This document shows positions 1 through 5,566 of a stretch of 38,872 bases of DNA, piece by piece. The DNA comes from Clostridia bacterium. Lineage in GTDB: Bacteria > Bacillota > Clostridia > Christensenellales > Borkfalkiaceae. The stretch spans positions 1 through 38,872 of the forward strand of contig JAGHJS010000005.1 in NCBI GenBank assembly GCA_017886545.1, written 5' to 3'. The position numbers and the translations under genes are program-made. Each line of letters starts with the position of its first letter. Position 1 is the first letter of the stretch. The notes below the pieces were generated by a model, which saw nothing but the letters and a program-made list of their open reading frames with translations, was not told the DNA's origin and made no database searches.

Positions 1-40
1 AAAGGCGAATCCGTCTCCTAATGGAAACGGGTTCGCCTTT
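1..40 (-). terminator. Terminator hairpin of the tRNA operon
   Basis: An almost perfect inverted repeat, with arms AAAGGCGAA..TTCGCCTTT and an inner CCGT/ACGG stretch around a TAAT loop. It lies just downstream (minus strand) of tRNA-Glu. The outer A/T arms supply a short U-run in either direction, so it could also stop transcription entering from the left. Confidence 0.65.
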
Positions 41-48
41 AACTTGTT

Positions 49-123
49 TGGTGACCCCACCGGGACTCGAACCCGGGTTACCGCCGTGAAAGGGCGATGT
101 CTTAACCGCTTGACCATGGGGCC
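49..123 (-). tRNA. tRNA-Glu (TTC anticodon)
   Basis: The reverse complement folds as a 75-nt tRNA starting GGCCCCA and ending GGGGTCACCA, with the CCA encoded. The anticodon loop contains CTTTCAC, giving anticodon UUC (Glu). The T-arm GGTTCGAGTCC is intact. It is the last gene of a three-tRNA minus-strand operon. Confidence 0.95.
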
Positions 124-205
124 GTATCGTGCCGCCCGAAGGCGCCGTATGAAAACCGCGTTCCCGCGGAGAGGTTTCCGCTTTGCCGCGTTGGGCAAAG
201 TTCTT

Positions 206-282
206 TGGTAGCGGCGGTGGGACTCGAACCTACGACCTATCGGGTATGAACCGATCGCTATAACCAACTAAGCTACGCCGCC
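206..282 (-). tRNA. tRNA-Met (CAT, elongator type)
   Basis: A 77-nt tRNA on the reverse strand, from GGCGGCG to CCGCCGCTACCA with encoded CCA. The anticodon loop is TTCATAC (CAU). A paired G1-C72-type acceptor end and the resemblance to Bacillus elongator Met tRNA distinguish it from the initiator at 452-528. A tRNA-Ile2 with lysidine-modified CAU is a less likely alternative. Confidence 0.9.
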
Positions 283-401
283 ATAAAAAACGCCTTTGTA
301 GCCGTGCCGCAAAGGCCTTTTCTTGTTTCCCTTCCCAGGGGCTCCCGAAAACCGTAACGAAGTGCGATTTTTGGGAAGAAGGAGCCGTCGGCATCAAAGC
401 A

Positions 402-428
402 ACAGGTTTGCCCGCAGGGCGAACCTGT
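402..428. other. Strong hairpin in the tRNA spacer
   Basis: ACAGGTTTGCCC and GGGCGAACCTGT form a 12-bp stem (one G-T wobble) around a GCA loop, in the 169-bp spacer between the fMet and Met tRNA genes. No U-run follows on either strand, so it looks like an RNA-processing or spacer structure rather than a terminator. Confidence 0.5.
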
Positions 429-451
429 GCGGGATATGCCGTACGGCGACG

Positions 452-528
<77 letters not shown>

Positions 529-559
529 ATAAAAGCCGCTTCAGGAGAAACGCTATCTA

Positions 560-588
560 ATTTTATAGCAAGAAAGCGGGTTTGTCAA
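560..588 (-). promoter_or_regulatory. Promoter of the tRNA operon
   Basis: Read on the minus strand: -35 TTGACA (588-583), 17-bp spacer, -10 TAAAAT (565-560). Predicted start is near 553, about 25 nt before tRNA-fMet. Confidence 0.8.
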
Positions 589-1033
589 CTGTTTTTGCGC
601 TTACTTTGCGGCAAATTTTTTGCGGAAAGCCCTATGCCGCCCGTTTTGTTGCTTCGAAGGAACGCTTCCGCCCCCTTCGGCGCCGCTTTTCCATCTGTCG
701 GAGCACCGTCTTTGACGGTTCGCCGTTTAAAGGAGCGTTCTGCCGCCTTCATGCGGCAGGGGAAGGAAGGGGAAAGGGCAGACCCGAAACCGGGCAAAGG
801 GTGGGAACAAGGCAGAGCGACAGCATAATGATAGGGCAACGGCAGGGCAAAAGGTATGGAACGGCTGGGGCGGCAGAGCAAGGATAAAGCGAAGAACGGA
901 AAGGTCAAAGCGGCAGAGTGATGATAAAGCGGCGGCGGGGCAAAGGGCGGGACGGTGCGGCGGCAAAGGCTGAACGCGGGCAGAAACAAAAGTCGGAACA
1001 AAATCGGAGCAGGGGCGGCGGCGTCTTTTTCCG
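589..1033. other. Non-coding, low-complexity intergenic DNA
   Basis: No coding region is supported here. It holds a perfect inverted repeat ACCGTC-TTT-GACGGT (705-719) without a U-run. From about 750 to 1000 there is a purine-rich stretch with recurring GCGGCAGAG and GGCAAAGG words. Long open frames on both strands reflect high GC only. Confidence 0.5.
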
Positions 1034-1210
1034 CGGCACACCTTTGCCGCGAGAACGACACGGCGGGGGCGGCGCACCTTTCCCGCGGGAATGACACGGC
1101 GGGGCGGCGCACCTTTCCCGCGGGAACGACACGGCGGGGCGGCGCACCTTTCCCGCGGGAACGACACGGCGGGAGCAGCGCGCCTCTGCCGCAGGAACGA
1201 TACGGCAGGA
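1034..1210. repeat. 35-bp tandem repeat, five copies
   Basis: Copies begin at 1034, 1070, 1105, 1140 and 1175 (36, 35, 35, 35 and 36 bp). The three central copies are nearly identical and each contains the perfect palindrome TTCCCGCGGGAA. The outer copies have diverged. Repeats are contiguous with no unique spacers, so this is a minisatellite and not CRISPR. It ends about 60 bp before the promoter at 1268. Confidence 0.85.
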
Positions 1211-1267
1211 GCGGCAGAAATTTCCGCGGCGTTTTTTGATTTTGCCGTTTGATATTTTTGTATCTTC

Positions 1268-1296
1268 TTGACGAAACGGCACGAATAAGGTACAAT
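1268..1296 (+). promoter_or_regulatory. Promoter of the lemA operon
   Basis: -35 TTGACG (1268-1273), 17-bp spacer, -10 TACAAT (1291-1296). Predicted start is near 1303, giving an untranslated leader of about 87 nt before the ATG at 1390. Confidence 0.8.
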
Positions 1297-1389
1297 AGAC
1301 CATATAGATAAAGAGTGCGGAACGCGGCAGAAAACCGCGTGAAACACGGCGGCCGTCCGCGCGCCGTTCGTGCGGCGGAAGGGTACGGG

Positions 1390-3606
1390 ATGAGAGAAAC
1401 GATGAATACGCTTGCCGATTACGAACCTCTTGCATATTATACGGGAACGCTGCGCGCATCCTTTGAAAAGAATGCGGCGGACTACTTCGACGCGCTTGTG
1501 AAACGATCGGGCGTGAACGAACAGGAAAATGCCGCCACCGTCGCGCGCTACAATGCGGCGTGCGTCAAGGCGCAGCACGCCGAAAAAAAGCTGAAGTCCT
1601 GCAAAGTCCTGCGCGGGTTCGTCATCTTTTTCATCGTTGCGGCGCTCGTTGCGGCGGCCGTGCTCGCGGTGCTGTACTTCATGGCGGAGCAGCCGGACTG
1701 GATTTTGCTGCTCATTGCGGGGATCTGCCTGCTCGTCGGCGTCATACTCATCGTATTGCTTTGCACCAAGCTCAAACAGGTGCTGCAGACGCGGCAGAAA
1801 AAGTACGACAAAGCCGTTTCGCTCGCCGGGTCGATCAAAGAGCAGGCGATGACGCAGATGCGCCCCCTGCACGCGCTGTTCACCTGGAACATGACGCGCG
1901 AACTCATTCAGCGCTCCGTGCCTTTTCTGAAGCTGGACGAGACCTTCGACGTGAAAAAGCTCGACCTGCTCCGGCGCAAGTACGGGTTCGGCGCGAACAA
2001 TGACCCGAATACCTCCACCGTGTTCCTGCTTTCGGGTTCGGTGGACGGCAACCCCTTCCTTTTCGAGCGCGTGTACCGCTGCTCGATGGGGCAAAAGACG
2101 TATTACGGCTCCATCGTCATCCATTGGACGACGTACGAGCGCGATTCGGACGGGAACACCCGTGCAGTGCACCACACGCAGACGCTGACCGCGTCCGTCA
2201 CCAAGCCCGCGCCCTTCTACGGGTACGATACGCGCCTGTATTACGGCAACGAAGCCGCGCCCGACCTGCGCTTTTCGCGCCAGCCCACGCATGCGAACGA
2301 GCTGGACGAGGACGAGATCGAAAAGACGGTCAAACGCGGCAAAAAGAAGCTGGAAAAGCGTGCGCGCAAGGCGGTGGGCGCGGGCACGCAGTTCACCGAA
2401 ATGGGCAATGCGGAATTTGACGTGCTGTTCGGCGCCGTCGACCGCACCAACGAAGTGCAGTTCCGCCTGATGTTCACGCCGCTCGCGCAGCAGAACATGC
2501 TCGAACTCATCAAATCGGACGACGGCTACGGCGACGACTTCGCGTTTTATAAGACGGGCTGCATCAACTGCATCCGTTCCGAGCATGCCCAGCACTGGCA
2601 GACGGATACCGATCCCGCCCGCTACAAGAGCCACGACCTTGCGGCGGCGCGCGCGGCGTTCGTCGAGTACAACGCGGCGTACTTCAAATCGCTGTACTTC
2701 GACCTGGCGCCCGTTCTTTCGGTGCCGCTGTACCGCCAGACCAAGCCGCGCGAATTCATTTACCGCGACGTATACCCCGCCAATTACACGGGATTTGAAG
2801 CGGAGGTGCTCGCCAACAGGCTGGGCGCCGCGCCCTTTGCGCACAGAGCGGCGAAAACGGACAGTATTTTGAAAGCGTCCTTTGTCAGCAAGGACGGCGG
2901 GGCGGACAGGGTCGCCGTCACGGCAAATTCTTACGATACGCGCGAACACGTGGAGATCGTGTCCGTGTTCGGCGGCGACGGGCGCATGCACGCCGTACCC
3001 GTGCGCTGGATCGAGTACATACCCGTTTCCAATACCCGCGAAATGGCGTTGAAGGCGGTCGGCGGCACACGCGAAGGGTACGAGGCGCTGCGCAGCGGTT
3101 CCGCGCTCGCTTCCTTCGTGCGCAGGTATGCGCCGAACGGAGAATCGGCGTACTGCGACGGGCTTATCGCCTTCCCGCTCGGCGGGAACGGGTTCGGCGC
3201 CAAAGCGGATGCAGAGCTTTCGGGCATCTTCGGGCAGCGCGCGGCGGCAGCCGCGGGCGCGGCGTTCTTCGTCGGCGCCGAGGCCGTGCGTGCCGCGGCG
3301 GATAAACTGGACGCGGCGGACGACGAGGCGCGCAAACGGCGTGCGGAGCAGGCGGCGGAAGGGACAAACGAGGCGCCCGCGCTCTCGGGCAAAGGGGCAG
3401 ACCCCGCCGTGCAGAAAACAGACCCCGCTCCCGCAGCACAGAAAACAGAAGCGGCGGGCTCCGCCCCCGCGGAAAGCGTTTCCGAAGGGAACGCCTCCGC
3501 CCCGGAAGGGGAAAGAACGGACGAACCGTTCGCCGAATACACGGAGAACGCCGCGGACCCGTTCGCGGAATTCGATACCAACAACGAAAAGAAAAAGGAG
3601 GAATAA
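1390..3606 (+). CDS. Large membrane-anchored protein, LemA partner
   Basis: A 738-aa protein I do not recognise with certainty. It has a helical N-terminus rich in Lys/Glu (residues 1-80), two adjacent hydrophobic segments (about 83-105 and 113-135), then a long soluble region of mixed structure (about 140-600). The C-terminal 120 residues are low-complexity Ala/Glu/Pro/Asp-rich and probably disordered. The start is set by GGAAGGG six bases before ATG 1390; an upstream GTG at 1315 is open but has no ribosome site. It stops 3 bp before lemA, so the two are co-transcribed and probably act together at the membrane. DUF3137-type proteins are recalled as LemA neighbours and this could be a distant relative, but that rests on context only. 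Confidence 0.8.
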   Translation: MRETMNTLADYEPLAYYTGTLRASFEKNAADYFDALVKRSGVNEQENAATVARYNAACVKAQHAEKKLKSCKVLRGFVIFFIVAALVAAAVLAVLYFMAEQPDWILLLIAGICLLVGVILIVLLCTKLKQVLQTRQKKYDKAVSLAGSIKEQAMTQMRPLHALFTWNMTRELIQRSVPFLKLDETFDVKKLDLLRRKYGFGANNDPNTSTVFLLSGSVDGNPFLFERVYRCSMGQKTYYGSIVIHWTTYERDSDGNTRAVHHTQTLTASVTKPAPFYGYDTRLYYGNEAAPDLRFSRQPTHANELDEDEIEKTVKRGKKKLEKRARKAVGAGTQFTEMGNAEFDVLFGAVDRTNEVQFRLMFTPLAQQNMLELIKSDDGYGDDFAFYKTGCINCIRSEHAQHWQTDTDPARYKSHDLAAARAAFVEYNAAYFKSLYFDLAPVLSVPLYRQTKPREFIYRDVYPANYTGFEAEVLANRLGAAPFAHRAAKTDSILKASFVSKDGGADRVAVTANSYDTREHVEIVSVFGGDGRMHAVPVRWIEYIPVSNTREMALKAVGGTREGYEALRSGSALASFVRRYAPNGESAYCDGLIAFPLGGNGFGAKADAELSGIFGQRAAAAAGAAFFVGAEAVRAAADKLDAADDEARKRRAEQAAEGTNEAPALSGKGADPAVQKTDPAPAAQKTEAAGSAPAESVSEGNASAPEGERTDEPFAEYTENAADPFAEFDTNNEKKKEE

Positions 3607-3609
3607 ATC

Positions 3610-4278
3610 ATGGCAAACGAACTTGACGAACTGACCGGCCCCGTCAATCAGCAGGGGCGCGACGTCGCCGTCATCGAAAAGCAGCTCCCGATCAAGGTCG
3701 GGGTCGGCTCGCGCATTTTCGAGGTGATCCTGTGGATCCTGGGGATCTTCCCCGGGCTGATCTTCCTCATCATGAAGATCAAGGCGGGGAACTACCTTTC
3801 GCAGCTGCAGCAGAAACTGCAGCACGACGCTTCGCAGATCGATAACTACCTCGAACAGCGCGTCGTCATCCTGCAGAACTGCGCGCGCCTCCTGGATAAG
3901 GCGATCGACCTCGACAAAACGACCATGACGCAGATCGCGGCATACCGTTCGGGCGCAGACCCTTCCAACGACGGCGCCCGCAACGAGATCGCCAAGCAGA
4001 TCGATTCGGTGGGCAGGAGCATCAACCTCGCGTTTGAAAACTACCCCGACCTGAAGGCGCACGCCGAGATCGCCGACGCGATGCAGCAGAATGCCTATCT
4101 GCAGAAGGAGATCACCGCCGCGCGCGAACTGTACAACGATACGGTAAACGTGTGGAACAGGGATATCTACGCATGGCCGACCAAAATGATCGTCGCGGCG
4201 CGCCGCGGCTACACCACGCGCATCCCGTTCACCGCCTCGGCGGAGATCAAGGCGCAGGCGAGGAGCGTGTTCTTTTAA
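3610..4278 (+). CDS. lemA: LemA family membrane protein
   Basis: A 222-aa LemA-type protein. One transmembrane helix lies at about residues 37-59, followed by a long helical domain. The family hallmark is near the C-terminus: YPDLKAHAEI, then the ARELYNDTVNVWN region and a WPTKMI segment matching the usual YN..V..YN..I..FP pattern. LemA proteins form helical bundles on the cell surface or inner membrane, and their exact role is unsettled. The strong ribosome site AAGGAGG precedes the ATG. The gene follows the 738-aa partner by 3 bp and ends at a strong terminator, making a clean two-gene operon. Confidence 0.9.
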   Translation: MANELDELTGPVNQQGRDVAVIEKQLPIKVGVGSRIFEVILWILGIFPGLIFLIMKIKAGNYLSQLQQKLQHDASQIDNYLEQRVVILQNCARLLDKAIDLDKTTMTQIAAYRSGADPSNDGARNEIAKQIDSVGRSINLAFENYPDLKAHAEIADAMQQNAYLQKEITAARELYNDTVNVWNRDIYAWPTKMIVAARRGYTTRIPFTASAEIKAQARSVFF

Positions 4279-4298
4279 GAGGCGTAGCATTTTTGAAC

Positions 4299-4328
4299 AA
4301 AAAAAGCACCCCGCGGGGTGCTTTTTGT
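4299..4328. terminator. Bidirectional terminator
   Basis: A-run, GCACCCCGCGGGGTGC (8-bp arms), then TTTTTG. It works for the lemA operon on plus. Read on minus it has a U7 run and would stop transcription from the XRE gene at 4578-4360. Confidence 0.85.
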
Positions 4329-4363
4329 TTTGCCGTGCCGTACTCCTTTACGCGTGGTTTCAT
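4327..4363 (-). pseudogene. Vestigial 5' end of a second 85-aa XRE gene
   Basis: Overlapping the stop of the 72-aa XRE gene (ATGA, 4363-4360) is a start codon followed by about 11 codons (MKPRVKEYGTA) matching the first codons of the intact 85-aa XRE gene at 4889. Similarity then ends abruptly and the frame runs into the terminator. This is the scar of a tandem duplication of the two-gene unit whose second gene has been lost. Confidence 0.75.
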
Positions 4364-4578
4364 ACGTTATCCTGCAGGCAGAGGATATAGGCGGGGTCGA
4401 CGTCCAGAACGGCGCAGAGGTTTGCAAACGTATCGAGCGCGGGCATGCTCCTTCCCGAAAGATACTGCCCGACGGTCGGCTGTTTTATCCCCACTTTTGC
4501 GGCGATCTCCGTCTGTGTCATGCCGCTTTGCCGGATGGCTTCGGCAAGGCGCTGTTGTATCTGGTTTTGTACGATCAT
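4329..4578. repeat. 250-bp duplication, copy 1 (partner 4855-5104)
   Basis: A direct repeat at a constant offset of 526 bp with no indels. Positions 4517-4578 are identical to 5043-5104, and 4329-4446 differ from 4855-4972 at three sites. The 70 bp between (4447-4516) differ at about 28 sites. The divergent core is exactly the helix-turn-helix coding segment. Confidence 0.9.
4360..4578 (-). CDS. XRE-family repressor, paralogue A (72 aa)
   Basis: A compact HTH_3/XRE DNA-binding protein of 72 residues, essentially one helix-turn-helix domain (about residues 8-66) with no effector domain. The core reads MTQTEIAAKVGIKQPTVGQYL, a textbook XRE HTH. A good ribosome site AGGAG lies six bases before the ATG. 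It is identical to the protein at 4886-5104 outside residues 23-44 and differs there at 13 positions, which implies a different operator. A minus-strand terminator (4605-4632) separates it from the upstream genes, so it may have its own weak promoter or depend on read-through. By size and type it resembles phage-like or toxin-antitoxin switch regulators. Confidence 0.9.
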   Translation of the reverse strand: MIVQNQIQQRLAEAIRQSGMTQTEIAAKVGIKQPTVGQYLSGRSMPALDTFANLCAVLDVDPAYILCLQDNV

Positions 4579-4604
4579 AGGTATCTCCTGTTTAAAAGCT
4601 TAAA

Positions 4605-4632
4605 AGCCATTCCCTCATGTTCGGGAATGGCT
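4605..4632 (-). terminator. Terminator after the 85-aa XRE gene
   Basis: AGCCATTCCC and GGGAATGGCT form a 10-bp stem with an 8-nt loop. On minus it is followed by TTTTAAGCTTTT, and on plus by CATTTTT. It starts at the stop codon of the 85-aa gene. Confidence 0.7.
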
Positions 4633-4889
4633 CATTTTTCGGGCGGGAAGGGGCGGAACAGCTCTTCCATCGGTATCTGCAAAATTTGCGCAATGGCAAA
4701 CACTTCCTTATCGGTTGCGCAGCGGAGCTGCCCTTCGAGCTTGGAATAGCTCGTCGGGTTGATGTCTACGCCGAAAATCTGCAGCTTTGCGATAAAGTCT
4801 TTTTGTGCGATACGGCGTTCTTTCCGCAGCCGTTCGGCATTTCTGCCGATCAGGTTTGCCGTGCCGTACTCCTTTGCGCGTGGTTTCAT
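4632..4889 (-). CDS. XRE-family regulator (85 aa)
   Basis: A small HTH_3/XRE protein with a longer N-terminus than its neighbours. After about 14 residues comes NAERLRKERRIAQKDFIAKL, a loop, then a second helix pair with NPTSYSKLEGQ as recognition helix and an EVFAIAQILQIPMEELF tail, typical of Cro/C1-type repressors. Its start codon overlaps the stop of the 72-aa gene upstream (ATGA, 4889-4886), so translation is probably coupled. It is the only intact copy of the second gene of the duplicated pair. It and its partner probably form a two-repressor unit controlling the divergent promoter region at 5105-5204. Confidence 0.88.
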   Translation of the reverse strand: MKPRAKEYGTANLIGRNAERLRKERRIAQKDFIAKLQIFGVDINPTSYSKLEGQLRCATDKEVFAIAQILQIPMEELFRPFPPEK

Positions 4890-5104
4890 ACGTTATCCTG
4901 CAGGCAGAGGATATAGGCGGGGTCGACGTCCAGAACGGCGCAAAGGTTTGCGAACGTATCGAGCGCGGGCATCTTTTTGCCCAACAGATACTGTGAGATC
5001 ATCTGTTGGCTCACCTGCATTTTTTGGGCGATCTCTTTTTGCGTCATGCCGCTTTGCCGGATGGCTTCGGCAAGGCGCTGTTGTATCTGGTTTTGTACGA
5101 TCAT
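4855..5104. repeat. 250-bp duplication, copy 2 (partner 4329-4578)
   Basis: The second member of the 526-bp-offset direct repeat described at 4329-4578. It covers the whole 72-aa XRE gene plus the first codons of the next gene. The repeat ends precisely at the ATG of the 72-aa gene, so the upstream operators and promoter were not duplicated or have since diverged. Confidence 0.9.
4886..5104 (-). CDS. XRE-family repressor, paralogue B (72 aa)
   Basis: A single-domain XRE repressor of 72 residues with the core MTQKEIAQKMQVSQQMISQYL. The start is the ATG at 5104, which matches the start of its paralogue; upstream in-frame codons run into the regulatory inverted repeats. Residues 1-22 and 45-72 are identical to paralogue A, while 13 of the 22 residues between differ. 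It is the first gene of the minus-strand operon and its stop overlaps the next start. The palindrome CGTATACAAAGTATACG lies 10 bp upstream of its start and is a plausible autoregulatory operator. Confidence 0.9.
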   Translation of the reverse strand: MIVQNQIQQRLAEAIRQSGMTQKEIAQKMQVSQQMISQYLLGKKMPALDTFANLCAVLDVDPAYILCLQDNV

Positions 5105-5114
5105 TTCTGCACCC

Positions 5115-5131
5115 CGTATACAAAGTATACG
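5115..5131. promoter_or_regulatory. Operator-like palindrome next to the XRE operon
   Basis: CGTATACAAAGTATACG: perfect 7-bp arms with a 3-bp centre. It overlaps the only -10-like motifs (TATACT, TATACG) that could drive the minus-strand XRE genes, which fits repressor autoregulation. A matching minus-strand -35 is poor (TTTACA at 19 bp), so the promoter itself is uncertain. Confidence 0.6.
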
Positions 5132-5151
5132 TCCAGTGGGTGTAAAAATTC

Positions 5152-5181
5152 TTGACGTACAACCTACGGTTGTTTTATAAT
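5152..5181 (+). promoter_or_regulatory. Promoter with internal operator-like palindrome
   Basis: -35 TTGACG (5152-5157), 18-bp spacer, -10 TATAAT (5176-5181). The spacer contains ACAACC-TAC-GGTTGT (5159-5173), a perfect inverted repeat with 6-bp arms and a 3-bp centre, where a bound repressor would block RNA polymerase. It drives the gene at 5205. Confidence 0.75.
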
Positions 5182-5204
5182 GACAGGGTGGGGAGGAAAA
5201 ACCG

Positions 5205-5531
5205 ATGGTAACAAAAGACGTTGCCGCCGTGCTGGACGAGATACGGCAGGGGCAGGGGATCGGCATGGAGGCGCTCGCCCTGCGGATGGGCGAGGCGGAG
5301 GAGGCGCTCGCCGCTTTTTTCCGCTGCGGCGGAGAGGAGCGCCTCGGCAGAGCTGCGGCGCGGGCGCTGGGGCTGCGCGCCGACCGCTTTGAAACGTGCG
5401 CGGGCGCGGTCATCGACTATTATAAGAGTGGCATCTACTTTTCTTCGGACGAAATGCAGATGATCGCCCTGTTCCGCCGCGCGGACGCGGCCGTGCGGGA
5501 ACGGCTGCTGGCACTTTTGGCGGCGCTATAA
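5205..5531 (+). CDS. Divergent XRE-like small regulator (108 aa)
   Basis: A 108-aa protein without a confident family match. Residues 5-60 have the helix spacing of an XRE domain (VLDEIRQGQGIGMEALALRM, then an ALAAFFRCG-type helix and a final ALGLRADRFE), but the recognition helix is atypical. The C-terminus (SSDEMQMIALFRRADAAVRERLLALL) resembles the tail often found after XRE domains in Clostridia. GGGAGGA lies seven bases before the ATG. Transcription is divergent from the XRE operon, from a promoter with an operator-like palindrome in its spacer. This is the classic layout of a bistable or phage-like switch, although no phage genes are nearby. Confidence 0.75.
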   Translation: MVTKDVAAVLDEIRQGQGIGMEALALRMGEAEEALAAFFRCGGEERLGRAAARALGLRADRFETCAGAVIDYYKSGIYFSSDEMQMIALFRRADAAVRERLLALLAAL

Positions 5532-5537
5532 AACGAA

Positions 5538-5561
5538 GGCGCGCTCCCGCGGGAGCGCGCC
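5538..5561. terminator. GC-rich hairpin between convergent genes
   Basis: GGCGCGCTCCC and GGGAGCGCGCC form an 11-bp stem with a 2-base centre, between the stops of the convergent genes at 5531 and 5567. U-runs are poor on both sides (TTCGTTTTA on minus), so it is a probable but not ideal bidirectional terminator. Confidence 0.6.
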
Positions 5562-5566
5562 CTTGC

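Noticed and set aside
1034-1210. CRISPR array
   Set aside because: Units are contiguous without spacers and no cas genes are nearby; the same applies to 38753-38872.
727-4290. Very long minus-strand open frame opposite the lemA operon
   Set aside because: Arg/Val/His-rich translation without domain features, antisense to two well-supported genes; open only because of high GC.
4360-5531. Prophage remnant or toxin-antitoxin module
   Set aside because: Repressor-like genes and operators fit, but there is no integrase, attachment site, structural gene or recognisable toxin.
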